DNA of 30,462 nt from CAYXZQ01 sp964469935 (GCA_964469935.1 CAYXZQ010000020.1:1-30462), one strand, 5' to 3'; numbered from the stretch's first letter, positions 13,199 through 20,771 are shown. Notes: generated from the sequence alone by a model not told the origin. Numbers and translations are program-made.

Positions 13199-13217
13199 TT
13201 TTTTTTTATTTTTCCTA
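13199..13217 (+). terminator. T-rich terminator after the secreted-protein gene
   Basis: A run of T broken by one A (CCTTTTTTTTTATTTTTCC) lies 35 nt after the stop codon. Archaeal polymerase stops at such tracts without needing a hairpin. Confidence 0.5.
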
Positions 13218-13292
13218 AAATCCTCCCTTCTGCAATGATAATCCTCCCTGCCTGACCGATTGGAGCATCAAACCTCCCTTCAAACCAATAGC

Positions 13293-13300
13293 TTTTTAAA
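13293..13300 (+). promoter_or_regulatory. TATA-like box for the receiver-domain gene
   Basis: TTTTTAAA lies 24-31 nt ahead of ATG 13324, which supports that start (leaderless) over the ATG at 13306. Confidence 0.5.
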
Positions 13301-13323
13301 TCACTATGCATACACCTGTCCTT

Positions 13324-13713
13324 ATGGGCAAAAAAGTGGTCATGATCGTGGATGACGAGGAACATATCGTCAACCTCATCAAGCTCAGCCTCGGTGACGA
13401 TTATGACTTCATGGAGGCATACAACGGCAAAGAGGCGCTCTCGAAGATCGAGCAGAAGAAGCCCGACCTGGTACTTCTTGACATAATGATGCCAGGTATG
13501 GACGGCTACGAGGTCGCAAGGAGGCTCAAGGCCGACCCGAAGACAAAGGACATAATCATCGCCATGGTCTCTGCCAAGAAAGAGGAGCATGACATCCTCG
13601 AGGGCATCGATGTCGGCGCGATATCCTTCATAACAAAGCCTTTCAAACCTTATGAACTCCAGGAGAAGGTTGATGAGCTGCTGGAGATCTCCCGTGGTGC
13701 CACTTCCCAATAG
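13324..13713 (+). CDS. Stand-alone response regulator receiver domain
   Basis: The 129-aa protein is a CheY-like receiver without an output domain. With the start at 13324 the acidic pair is D10-D11 (IVDDEE), the phosphoacceptor is D53 (LVLLDIMMPGMDG), the switch residue is S83 (AMVSAKK), and the conserved Lys is K105 (FITKPFKP). All elements for phosphorylation are present. No histidine kinase or methyl-accepting protein is encoded in this window. The ATG at 13306 would add six residues (MHTPVL) ahead of the usual start and lies too close to the TATA-like box. Confidence 0.9.
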   Translation: MGKKVVMIVDDEEHIVNLIKLSLGDDYDFMEAYNGKEALSKIEQKKPDLVLLDIMMPGMDGYEVARRLKADPKTKDIIIAMVSAKKEEHDILEGIDVGAISFITKPFKPYELQEKVDELLEISRGATSQ

Positions 13714-13715
13714 AA

Positions 13716-13728
13716 AATTATATATAAT
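13716..13728 (+). promoter_or_regulatory. TATA-like box for the cupredoxin-like lipoprotein gene
   Basis: AATTATATATAAT, just after the receiver stop codon, predicts a start near 13750 and a ~17-nt leader holding GAGAGGGGGG. Confidence 0.5.
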
Positions 13729-13766
13729 ATTCTGACAAACCTTTTTGCATGAGAGGGGGGGTATAT

Positions 13767-14195
13767 ATGGGAAGTAGGCTCATCGCTTTTTACGTAGTAT
13801 GCGTTATTGTCATGATGTTCGGCTGTTCCAATGCTGTGCAGACGACTGAGAACCCCGCCATGCCGCTCAATTTCACGACCTATGCTGTGTACGGCGATTC
13901 TGGGACAGGCGGACAGGCAGCGGCAGGTTCATTCAAGACATTTACAGTCAGGGAGACTGACATGGGCTTCTCGCCTGACACGATATGTGTTGAGGCAGGC
14001 GACACTGTTGGGATATTCGTCACGTATACAGGGCCAGACAGCCCACAGTCATTCAGCATCCAGGGTTATGATGCAGAAGAGTTCTACCAGTCGGGTAACC
14101 AGGCCTATCTCGAATTCACAGCAGAGAAAAAAGGCGTATTCGATTTCGGCGACGACAGGACAGATGCAGCCAAAGGGATGCTCATCGTCAGCTAG
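13767..14195 (+). CDS. Cupredoxin-like lipoprotein lacking histidine ligands
   Basis: ATG 13767 follows GAGAGGGGGG, and the ORF upstream to 13749 only translates this purine tract. The protein (142 aa) starts with a hydrophobic segment ending in VMMFGC20, a plausible lipobox, so it is probably membrane-anchored outside the cell. The rest resembles a cupredoxin fold: FTVRETDMGFSPDTICVEAGDTVGIFVTY and the final KGMLIVS strand (both quoted only in part: FTVRETDMGFSP, VEAGDTVGIFV). Copper proteins of this type need two His, a Cys and often a Met. This protein has no His at all, and the usual C-x-x-H loop is replaced by FDFGDDRTDAAKG. Copper transfer is therefore unlikely. The 3' end overlaps endoQ (opposite strand) by 4 bp. 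Confidence 0.7.
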   Translation: MGSRLIAFYVVCVIVMMFGCSNAVQTTENPAMPLNFTTYAVYGDSGTGGQAAAGSFKTFTVRETDMGFSPDTICVEAGDTVGIFVTYTGPDSPQSFSIQGYDAEEFYQSGNQAYLEFTAEKKGVFDFGDDRTDAAKGMLIVS

Positions 14196-15508
14196 ATGAA
14201 CTCGTCAAGACCTCTCTGGGCATGCTTCCCCGAGCCGGGAGATGCATCTTGATCCTTTTCCGTTTTTTTCTTTATGTCAGCTTCCTTTAGCTCAGGTTTG
14301 GGTCCCTCTTTGTCTTCATCGAAGACAGGAGCGCCGTAGACACCGTCATAGCCGGGCTTTACGTGTATCTTCCCTTCCCTGTTCCTCATGATAAGCTCAG
14401 AGATCTTCGGGGTAGTCACCTCGAGAAGCTTTTCTTTCGGCACATTGAGAAGGACGTCGAACTCATTCTTTCCGGACTTGAGTATCCTGTAGTACTCTTC
14501 CCATATCGCCTTTGTGGCTATGCCTTTTCCCATGTGGACAGAGAGTATCTCGTGAAGGGGCATGAGGTACCTGAAAGGGACCCTTCCCCTGGACGAGTAT
14601 CCCTCTTCCCTGTCTGCGAGGTCCTCGACCCTGTGGAGCACGCCTATTGTCAGCGGCCTTCTGCAGACCGGGCAGATCTTGTTGTTCTTCCTGGATTCTC
14701 CCGGCTCCATGACGACATTGCAGTTCCTGTGTCCGTCGAGATGGTATTTGCCGTAATTAGGGTCAACCTCGATGGTCTCGACAATCCCTTTTCCTGTCCT
14801 GATTGCGCCTATCAGCGAATCATAGGTCATGTCGATGTCAAACACTGTCGCCTCCCTTCCTATCCTCCACGGCCAGTAGCTGTGAAGGTCTGAGAAGCTG
14901 ACTATCGATACATTGTCGAGCTGGGAGAGGCGCCAGTTCATCGCAGGGTCTGAGGAGAGCCCTGTCTCGATAGCATGGATGTGCTCTGCCTGGTCGCCGA
15001 AGCATTCCTTCAGGGAGTCGAATCCTGAGTTCGAGCCGAACATGGCGAAATGAGGGGTCCAGATATGGGCGGGGATGACCTCTATCCTCTCGTCGATTGC
15101 ACGGAGCATCTTCACGAACTCCGGGCAGGGGATCTTGAATATCGGCCTGCCGTCGTAATCGATCCTGCCCTTCTTCAGAAGCTCTGCAGTTATCTTTTCC
15201 ACTGAAGAGAAATCAGGCGCGAGAACCACATTGTGCACCTTCCTTCCCCTGCCTCCCTGGGTGTAGATTAGTGATATCTCTGTCTGGAGGATGAATGGAA
15301 ATCCCGTCCTTGTCCTGAGGATGCCTGTGCCGTCCTCAGTGAGTTCTGCCTTGAGCTCCCTTATCCATTCAGGGTGCGTGAAATCGCCTGTCCCGAGGAG
15401 GTCCACGCCCTTGATTTTTGCGTATTTCTCCAGGTTTTTGATGTCAAGGTCCTTTGAGCATCCCCTGGAATGCTTGCTATGGATATGGAGGTCGGCGATG
15501 ATTCTCAT
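14192..15508 (-). CDS. endoQ: Endonuclease Q-like DNA repair nuclease (PHP domain)
   Basis: The 438-aa protein matches EndoQ, an archaeal nuclease that cuts 5' of deaminated bases (uracil, hypoxanthine) and abasic sites. The PHP metal site starts ADLHIHSKHSRGCSKDLD, with further motifs LLGTGDFTHPEW, VIPAHIWTPHFAMFGSNSGF and SFSDLHSYWPWRIGRE. The zinc finger near residues 270-300 includes HRNC and CPVCRRPLTIGVLHR. The C-terminus ends in QRGLDEFI, which fits the Q-x-x-L/I-x-x-F PCNA-interacting (PIP) box, preceded by a charged linker. PCNA binding by a C-terminal PIP box is known for thermococcal EndoQ. A TATA-like box 21-30 nt upstream suggests a leaderless transcript. Confidence 0.88.
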   Translation of the reverse strand: MRIIADLHIHSKHSRGCSKDLDIKNLEKYAKIKGVDLLGTGDFTHPEWIRELKAELTEDGTGILRTRTGFPFILQTEISLIYTQGGRGRKVHNVVLAPDFSSVEKITAELLKKGRIDYDGRPIFKIPCPEFVKMLRAIDERIEVIPAHIWTPHFAMFGSNSGFDSLKECFGDQAEHIHAIETGLSSDPAMNWRLSQLDNVSIVSFSDLHSYWPWRIGREATVFDIDMTYDSLIGAIRTGKGIVETIEVDPNYGKYHLDGHRNCNVVMEPGESRKNNKICPVCRRPLTIGVLHRVEDLADREEGYSSRGRVPFRYLMPLHEILSVHMGKGIATKAIWEEYYRILKSGKNEFDVLLNVPKEKLLEVTTPKISELIMRNREGKIHVKPGYDGVYGAPVFDEDKEGPKPELKEADIKKKTEKDQDASPGSGKHAQRGLDEFI

Positions 15509-15528
15509 AGAAGGATGGGTTCGTGATG

Positions 15529-15538
15529 CGTTTATATA
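15529..15538 (-). promoter_or_regulatory. TATA-like box for endoQ
   Basis: TTATATAAAC on the minus strand lies 21-30 nt before ATG 15508. It occupies the short gap after argS, so endoQ can be expressed separately from argS. Confidence 0.5.
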
Positions 15539-15543
15539 ATTTG

Positions 15544-17223
15544 CTACATCTCCTCAAGGACGCCGATGTCGAGAAGGGCAAGCCCTGACCCGAGGACTTC
15601 CCTTACGCAGGAAATCAAGAGCAGCCTTGCGGCCTTTTCCTTTGCAGGTGCTTTAAGTATGGGCACCTTGTGATAGAATTCGTTGAAGCTCTGCGAGAGG
15701 TCAAGGAGATACCTGCACACGGCCGAGGGCCTGTATTTTTCAGCATCAGCAACGGTTCCCGGGAATTGCGAGAGAAGCCTGACGAGGTTCGCTTCCTCTT
15801 CTCCAAAAGAGCTGAAGTCAATTTTCTCCACGACAGCCTTACCGTGCTTCCTGAGTATGCTTGAGATTCTTGCGTAGGCGTACTGGACATAGGGGCCTGT
15901 CTCGCCCTCGAACGATATCGATTCCTTCGGGTCGAATGTCATGTCCTTTGCTGGGTCGGTCCTGAGCATGAAGAACCTGAGCGCGCCGAGACCTATTGTC
16001 TCCGAGCGTCTCTCAACCTCTTCTTTGTCCAGCTTTTCGTACCTTTTTCTCACTTCATCCCCTGCAAGCCTTATCATGTCTGCGATGATATCATCTGCGT
16101 CGACCACGGTGCCTTCCCTGGATTTCATCCTTCCCTCTGGAAGATATACCATCCCGTAGCTCAGGTGATGGCAGTCCCTGACTATCCTGTTGCCCAGCAT
16201 CTGGAGGATGGCGAAGAGCTGGGCGAAGTGCATGTCCTGTTCGCTGCCTACTACATATATGGACTGGTCAAGCTTATAATCCTCGAATTTTTTGATTGCG
16301 AGATATATGTCCTGGGTGATGTAGAGCGTCGTCCCGTCGGCGCGCACCAGGACCTTGTCAGGCAGTCCGAACTGCTTGAGCTCGGCAGTGATTGCGCCGT
16401 CCAATTTCTTGAACTTCCCGTCCCTGAGCCCTTTCTCGACAATCTTCCTGCCCTTGTCGTATATCTCCGACTCGTGGTAGAACCTGTCGAAGCCGATGCC
16501 TAGCCTCCTGTAGGTCTCGCCGAAACCCTCTTCAGCCCAGGCATTCATCTTTTTCCAGAGCCCGATGACCTCCTTGTCGCCGCTCTCCCACTTTTTCAGG
16601 AGCTTCTGGGCTTCCTCTTCGAGCTTCTCGTCCGCCTTTGCCTTCCCGTTGAACAGGACATAGAAATCCCCGACAAAATGGTCTGGTTTCTTGTCAGGCT
16701 CCCTGCCTTTGCCCCATCTCATGTAGGCGAGCATGGATTTCGCTATGTGTATCCCCCTGTCATTCACCAGGCAGGCCTGGATGACCTTGCTGCCTGAAAA
16801 TGAGAGGATGTTCGAGATGGACTTCCCGATGACGATGTTTCTCACGTGGCCGAGATGCAGGGGCTTGTTCGTGTTTGGGGACGAATACTCAACCATGATT
16901 GTCCTGTTATTCCGAGTTTTTCCATAATCAGCCTTCTCTTTCCATATCATCCCGAGGACATGCTCAGAGAACCTCGCCCTGTCAAGGAAGAAATTCAGGT
17001 ATGGGCCGGTGTTCTTTATTTCGGATATCAGGTCGTCCGGCTCCAGCTTTTTTGCGAGCTCTGCGGCAATTTCTGCAGGGCTTTTCTTCATCGCCTTTGC
17101 GAAGGAGAAGCAGGGTAAGGCATAATCGCCAAGCTTCGGCTCCGGGGGGACCTCTATCAGTGATTCGTCGACTTTGGCATGCCTTTCCAGAGCATCGATT
17201 ATGCGTTTTTTGAAGATGTCCAA
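15544..17223 (-). CDS. argS: Arginyl-tRNA synthetase
   Basis: This class I synthetase (559 aa) charges tRNA-Arg. The N-terminal Add1 domain spans about 1-105. The HIGH motif is HLGHVRN near residue 121, and the KMSKS region appears as MKSREGTVVDADD, the form without the second Lys that is common in ArgRS. The anticodon-binding DALR domain follows, starting near SFEGETGPYVQYAYARI and ending in SGLALLDIGVLEEM. The start is a TTG (17223); no ATG/GTG lies upstream in frame near a plausible site. A TATA-like box 19-32 nt ahead supports a leaderless TTG start. The gene ends 36 bp before the endoQ start. Confidence 0.96.
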   Translation of the reverse strand: MDIFKKRIIDALERHAKVDESLIEVPPEPKLGDYALPCFSFAKAMKKSPAEIAAELAKKLEPDDLISEIKNTGPYLNFFLDRARFSEHVLGMIWKEKADYGKTRNNRTIMVEYSSPNTNKPLHLGHVRNIVIGKSISNILSFSGSKVIQACLVNDRGIHIAKSMLAYMRWGKGREPDKKPDHFVGDFYVLFNGKAKADEKLEEEAQKLLKKWESGDKEVIGLWKKMNAWAEEGFGETYRRLGIGFDRFYHESEIYDKGRKIVEKGLRDGKFKKLDGAITAELKQFGLPDKVLVRADGTTLYITQDIYLAIKKFEDYKLDQSIYVVGSEQDMHFAQLFAILQMLGNRIVRDCHHLSYGMVYLPEGRMKSREGTVVDADDIIADMIRLAGDEVRKRYEKLDKEEVERRSETIGLGALRFFMLRTDPAKDMTFDPKESISFEGETGPYVQYAYARISSILRKHGKAVVEKIDFSSFGEEEANLVRLLSQFPGTVADAEKYRPSAVCRYLLDLSQSFNEFYHKVPILKAPAKEKAARLLLISCVREVLGSGLALLDIGVLEEM

Positions 17224-17241
17224 TGCAGCGCTGATATGGGG

Positions 17242-17255
17242 GTATATTTAATAAA
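17242..17255 (-). promoter_or_regulatory. TATA-like box for argS
   Basis: TTTATTAAATATA on the minus strand, centred about 25 nt before the TTG start of argS. Confidence 0.45.
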
Positions 17256-17287
17256 TTTTCTGTTTTTCGTCCGTCACCACAGAAATC

Positions 17288-17295
17288 TTTAAATA
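17288..17295 (+). promoter_or_regulatory. TATA-like box for the lipoprotein gene
   Basis: TTTAAATA lies 25-32 nt before ATG 17320. It is divergent from the argS promoter in the same ~95-bp spacer. Confidence 0.5.
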
Positions 17296-17319
17296 CTCCG
17301 TGGACATGGGTATTGTATC

Positions 17320-18186
17320 ATGAGATATATTGTTGTTTTGATTGCCGTGCTTTTTCTGGTATCAGGCTGCACAATATGCGAGAGGCCTTTCATCAAGGTG
17401 AACGGCCAGTGCTGCCTGGATGACGACAACAACAACATATGCGATACTGTGTCTGTATCAGAAAATGCATCTGTGCAGCCGGCAAAGCCCGAAGTCCCGG
17501 ATGCCAAAACAGGGGAAGAGGCAGCGCAGGCAGGAAATGAGACGCTTTTTAGGCATTCGCTGGGAGACATAACAGTAAGCTCGAGGGTTTACGAGCCCAC
17601 CCCCGACGAGGAGACCGATGTCATGGTCTCAACCATGGGATACCAGGAGCTCAAAGGCGGGCAGCTGACATTCACGCCCATGTGCGCAAAGAACCATCTG
17701 ATGGGAATAATGCTAAATGGCGAGCTCGTGAGCTCGGTGAATGTCGTCTGCGGAAAGCTGCAGAACGTCACGATGCCAAGGAGCGCATTCCTGGAAGGGA
17801 GGAACCCGCTCAAGTTCAGCACTGCATACGGCCCTTTCATGGTCAGGAACGTGAGCGTCAGGGTGAATTTCGACAACTCAGCCCCGATAACGCAGGAATT
17901 CGACAATTTCGTCATCGAGAGCGTCAAGAGGACCATCGAATTGGCATCCAAGAACCAGGTCACGATGATGAACTACTATGACCAGCCGTTCACAGTGTCA
18001 GAAAGGGAATTTCCCGGCGATTTCAAGGCGACATTGGATTCTGACAGGGACGGGCTCATGGTCATCTACCTCAACGGCAAAAGGATATTCGACGGCGAGG
18101 TTAGCAAAGGCAAGTTCAGCGTGAACCTCCCCAAGGACGACATAAGCCTGGGCTCGAACAGGATAAGGTACATCATCCTGCCCTGA
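17320..18186 (+). CDS. Lipoprotein with Ca-loop-like motif, unknown function
   Basis: The 288-aa protein starts with a short signal peptide ending in LFLVSGC17, a lipobox, so it is probably anchored outside the membrane. Directly after comes a small Cys-rich module (CTICERPF, NGQCCLDDDNNNICD, residues 17-47). Its DDDNNNICD resembles a calcium-binding loop seen in surface proteins of several uncultured archaea. A Glu/Ala/Pro linker (50-75) leads to two beta-rich segments (about 80-190 and 205-288) with alternating hydrophobic strands, such as GLMVIYLNGKRIFDGEV and GSNRIRYIILP. These suggest immunoglobulin-like domains. I cannot name a family. The gene stands alone. Confidence 0.7.
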   Translation: MRYIVVLIAVLFLVSGCTICERPFIKVNGQCCLDDDNNNICDTVSVSENASVQPAKPEVPDAKTGEEAAQAGNETLFRHSLGDITVSSRVYEPTPDEETDVMVSTMGYQELKGGQLTFTPMCAKNHLMGIMLNGELVSSVNVVCGKLQNVTMPRSAFLEGRNPLKFSTAYGPFMVRNVSVRVNFDNSAPITQEFDNFVIESVKRTIELASKNQVTMMNYYDQPFTVSEREFPGDFKATLDSDRDGLMVIYLNGKRIFDGEVSKGKFSVNLPKDDISLGSNRIRYIILP

Positions 18187-18213
18187 AGCCTCTTCTGCGC
18201 TCAAATCGAAAAC

Positions 18214-18223
18214 TATTTAAACT
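18214..18223 (+). promoter_or_regulatory. TATA-like box for the tandem paralog operon
   Basis: TATTTAAACT lies 21-30 nt before ATG 18244, suggesting a leaderless transcript covering both paralogs. Confidence 0.45.
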
Positions 18224-18243
18224 GAATTTTCAATTAGGGGATT

Positions 18244-18777
18244 ATGTCAGAGCCAATAGAGGGAAGCATCATGAAGGGCGTCCATATCAGGTACAAGGGC
18301 GTCTTCGACTTTCCCGAGATATGGAGGATGATAGGGGACTGGTTCGAGTCGAAAGGATTCGAGGTCCTCGAGAACAAGGCCAAGCACAAGGCAGGGCCGC
18401 TCGGCGAGGACATGGAGTGCGGGATGGATGCCTGGAGGAACCTGACTGACTACTACAGGTTCAGGATGAGCGTCTATGCGAAATACTACGACGGCGTGCC
18501 AGTCGAGGTCATCAAGAACGGCGTCAAGAAGAAGATGATAAGGGCCAGGGTCTATTTCAGGGTGGGAGGAAGGCTGATCCTCGACTACTCTGACAGGTAC
18601 GAGAAGACGAGGTTCACAAAGGCCCTGGGAAACTTTTTAAACAATTACGTCCTGAAATGGCAGTGGGACTCCATATACGGGGACCAGCTCAACTACAAGA
18701 TACTCGAGCTCCACAACGTGATAAAGGAATACCTTAACATGAGCGTGACAGGAAGCGAATTCGCTGACATGTGGTAA
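18244..18777 (+). CDS. Unknown protein, tandem paralog A
   Basis: No known family is recognised. The 177-aa soluble alpha/beta protein lacks a signal peptide and Cys clusters; only one Cys is present. Conserved with the next gene are IRYKGVFDFPEIWRMIGDWFESKGF (quoted in part: YKGVFDF, MIGDWFESKGF), LTDYYRF and the C-terminal helix VIKEYLNM. Charged residues and aromatic residues are frequent, which would suit a nucleic-acid or protein-binding role, but this is only a guess. The downstream paralog begins one base after the stop codon. Confidence 0.75.
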   Translation: MSEPIEGSIMKGVHIRYKGVFDFPEIWRMIGDWFESKGFEVLENKAKHKAGPLGEDMECGMDAWRNLTDYYRFRMSVYAKYYDGVPVEVIKNGVKKKMIRARVYFRVGGRLILDYSDRYEKTRFTKALGNFLNNYVLKWQWDSIYGDQLNYKILELHNVIKEYLNMSVTGSEFADMW

Positions 18778-18778
18778 G

Positions 18779-19279
18779 ATGGCTGAAAGAAGGATAATCA
18801 TCGACAACCTGCTCCTCCAGTACGAGGGGCTTTTCGAGCTCAGGGAGCTCTACATGATGATCGACAAGTGGCTGCGCCAGAAGGGCTATGACAAGTTCGA
18901 GAAGAGGAACCACGAGCACGTGCTCAAGGACGGGAAGTACATCGAGGTCGAGCTTGAGCCGTGGAAGAAGATAACAGACTATGCAAAGATTGTCATAAAC
19001 ATGTACATGCACTGCTACAACATCAAGGATGTCGTCGTCAAGAAAGACAACCAGGACGTGAGGATGAACCAGGGAAAGGTGAAGATCAGGTTCATCGGTT
19101 ACCTGGTCACGGACTATGAGAGCAAGTGGGAGGGAAAGCCCGTGTTCTATTTCCTCAGGGCTGTCATGGACAAGTGGGTCTACAGGGTATCTGCCGACAA
19201 GTTCGAGGGGGCAGTGTCAGAGGATGTCAAGCACCTTTACCAGAATGTCAAGGCGTTTCTGAACCTGTCGAGGTACTGA
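18779..19279 (+). CDS. Unknown protein, tandem paralog B
   Basis: The 166-aa protein is homologous to the preceding gene along most of its length. LQYEGLFELRELYMMIDKW aligns with IRYKGVFDFPEIWRMIGDW; PWKKITDYAKI with AWRNLTDYYRF; IRFIGYLVTDYESKWE with FRVGGRLILDYSDRYE; and VKAFLNL with VIKEYLNM. The pair is diverged (I estimate roughly a quarter to a third identical positions by eye), so the duplication is old. The single-base spacing means they are made together and could form a heteromer. No function is known to me. Confidence 0.75.
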   Translation: MAERRIIIDNLLLQYEGLFELRELYMMIDKWLRQKGYDKFEKRNHEHVLKDGKYIEVELEPWKKITDYAKIVINMYMHCYNIKDVVVKKDNQDVRMNQGKVKIRFIGYLVTDYESKWEGKPVFYFLRAVMDKWVYRVSADKFEGAVSEDVKHLYQNVKAFLNLSRY

Positions 19280-19557
19280 AAAGCACCCAGGAAATCTTCT
19301 TACGCAATGCCAGCTTTTCATGTTAAAAAGGCCTTTGTAATACTAAACATCAATTATTAATACATAAATGCCTTACTCTTGCATATCAGGCTTATTTTAC
19401 TGTCTGCAGCGGTTTATTCTATGAAATTTAGGCTTTTGCCGATGACCATGAAACTGAACGTCAAAAAGCAGCAGGCTGGTTGATGCCTGCACTTGATTGC
19501 ACCGGAATCTGCCTGATATTGAAAATGGATTCAGGAAATGGATCCAGGAGGCCGAAA
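19280..19557. other. Intergenic stretch without a convincing gene
   Basis: The stretch is AT-rich from 19320 to 19400 and has no ORF with protein-like content. Two inverted repeats are visible: GCAGGC/GCCTGC around an 8-nt loop (near 19472-19491), and ATATCAGGC (19384-19392) with its distant complement GCCTGATAT near 19511-19519. A transcript leader for the following small gene is likely; its ribosome binding site AGGAGG is at 19546-19551. Confidence 0.4.
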
Positions 19558-19749
19558 ATGGAAAAATTGAGGAGTCATCCAGGCGATATCTGGGAAAGCC
19601 ATCCAGGGGAAGTCCAGGATGATCTTGAGATGACATCCTACGATGTGATAGAGGTCAGGGTCTGCAGCCGGGGGCATGTCTATGCAGGCAAGGAGCCCTG
19701 CCCCATATGCTATCCCAGCTATTACAGGAACACCGGAAAGGTGAACTGA
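19558..19749 (+). CDS. Small Cys/His-containing protein, likely zinc-binding
   Basis: A 63-aa ORF whose ATG has an ideal AGGAGG six bases upstream. The in-frame ATG at 19480 lacks one and would add a low-quality extension. The N-terminus repeats SHPGDIWE/SHPGEV. The C-terminal half has C-S-R-G-H and C-P-I-C (VRVCSRGHVYAGKEPCPICYP split as VRVCSRGHVYAG and KEPCPICYP), which could bind one zinc ion as in short zinc ribbons. No family is recognised. A VOC-like gene relic starts one base after the stop, so this gene may head the AHSA1/SDR transcription unit. Confidence 0.6.
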   Translation: MEKLRSHPGDIWESHPGEVQDDLEMTSYDVIEVRVCSRGHVYAGKEPCPICYPSYYRNTGKVN

Positions 19750-19750
19750 G

Positions 19751-19804
19751 ATGGCAGGAGAGAAACTTATGCCGTTCCTGTGGTTTGAGGACCAGGCGGA
19801 CTGA
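19751..19804 (+). pseudogene. N-terminal relic of a VOC/PhnB-like gene
   Basis: The ATG follows a good ribosome binding site (AGGTGA at 19739-19744). It encodes only MAGEKLMPFLWFEDQAD before a stop. The start strongly recalls PhnB-like vicinal oxygen chelate proteins, which usually begin in the style KITPFLWFDDQAEEA. Such genes are often found next to AHSA1-domain genes, and one follows here 28 bp downstream. The remaining ~140 codons are missing, so a deletion joined the remnant to the AHSA1 gene region. Alternatively it is a 17-aa leader peptide that matches by chance. Confidence 0.5.
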
Positions 19805-19832
19805 TTTTGCTGCAAGGCAGCAGGAGGTCAAG

Positions 19833-20771
19833 ATGGATAAGATGAAAAAGGGCATCAATAAGCTTGATTCGAAAGCTGAAGTGGAAGTCAGCGCCCCTGT
19901 CCAGGAAGTCTGGGATGCCCTGATCAACCCCGGCCTGATAAAAAAGTTCATGTTCGGGACAGATGCGAGATCCGACTGGAAGGAAGGCAGCCCCATCACC
20001 TGGAGGGGCATATGGCAGGGAAAGAGATACGAGGACAAGGGAAAGATACTCAGGCTGAAGGTCAACAGGCTGCTTGAGTACAGCCATTTCAGTCCCTTGG
20101 GGGGCATGGAGGATGTCCCGGAAAATTATCACAAGGTGACCATAAGGCTCTCGCCGACAAAAGCAGGCACCAGGCTCAGCCTTGTCCAGGACAGCAACAG
20201 GACTGAAGAGGAAAAGGAGCACTCTGAAAAAAACTGGAACATGGTCCTTGAAAGCCTGAAAAAACTGGTCGAGGAGGTCAGCCTCGGGCAGGACACAAGG
20301 GAACTCACCCTGACAAGGATATTTGACTCGTCGCCCAGATCTGTCTGGAAAGCCTGGACTGATCCTGGAAAGGTGGCCAGGTGGTGGGGTCCTAAAGGGA
20401 TGACAAGCGAGGTCCACATGCTTGAAGCAAGGCCCGGCGGCAGGATCGACATAGACATGATGGCGGACAAGAGCCTGGGAAGGCTGGAGGGGAGCAGGTT
20501 CCCGATGAAAGGAGTCTTTACAGTACTTGAGCCGTCCAAAAAACTGGTATTCGAATCTACGGGATACCTGGACGGGGAGCCGTTTGCAGATGACATAAAG
20601 ACCGTGACTTTCGAGGATGAAAGGGGAAAGACGAAGATGACCCTGCATGTGGAAGTTACCAGGGCATCGCCTAAGGCAGAAGGCCCGCTTGCAGGCATGG
20701 AGACAGGATGGATCCAGACCCTTGACAAGCTGGAGAAATACCTGGCTGATAAAAGGAAGGCTGCTGCCTGA
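19833..20771 (+). CDS. Double AHSA1/SRPBCC-domain protein
   Basis: The 312-aa protein contains two START-like (SRPBCC) domains of the AHSA1 type. Domain 1 spans about 10-150 (VEVSAPVQEVWDALINPGLIKKFMF, quoted in part: VSAPVQEVWDALINPGLI). Domain 2 spans about 153-305 (LTLTRIFDSSPRSVWKAWTD, VARWWGPKGM, GMETGWIQTLDKLEKYL). Such domains bind hydrophobic ligands or partners; bacterial members are mostly uncharacterised and need not act on Hsp90. AGGAGGT at 19822-19828 supports ATG 19833. The open frame upstream to 19707 is chance. The fusion of two full domains is less common than single ones and reads like a bacterial import. Confidence 0.85.
   Translation: MDKMKKGINKLDSKAEVEVSAPVQEVWDALINPGLIKKFMFGTDARSDWKEGSPITWRGIWQGKRYEDKGKILRLKVNRLLEYSHFSPLGGMEDVPENYHKVTIRLSPTKAGTRLSLVQDSNRTEEEKEHSEKNWNMVLESLKKLVEEVSLGQDTRELTLTRIFDSSPRSVWKAWTDPGKVARWWGPKGMTSEVHMLEARPGGRIDIDMMADKSLGRLEGSRFPMKGVFTVLEPSKKLVFESTGYLDGEPFADDIKTVTFEDERGKTKMTLHVEVTRASPKAEGPLAGMETGWIQTLDKLEKYLADKRKAAA

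Noticed and set aside
13084..13710. Minus-strand 208-codon frame opposite the receiver gene
   Set aside because: The receiver domain with all active-site residues is on the plus strand, and the reverse frame has no recognisable protein features.
19480..19557. Longer N-terminus for the small Cys/His protein from ATG 19480
   Set aside because: No ribosome binding site before 19480, while AGGAGG sits six bases before ATG 19558.
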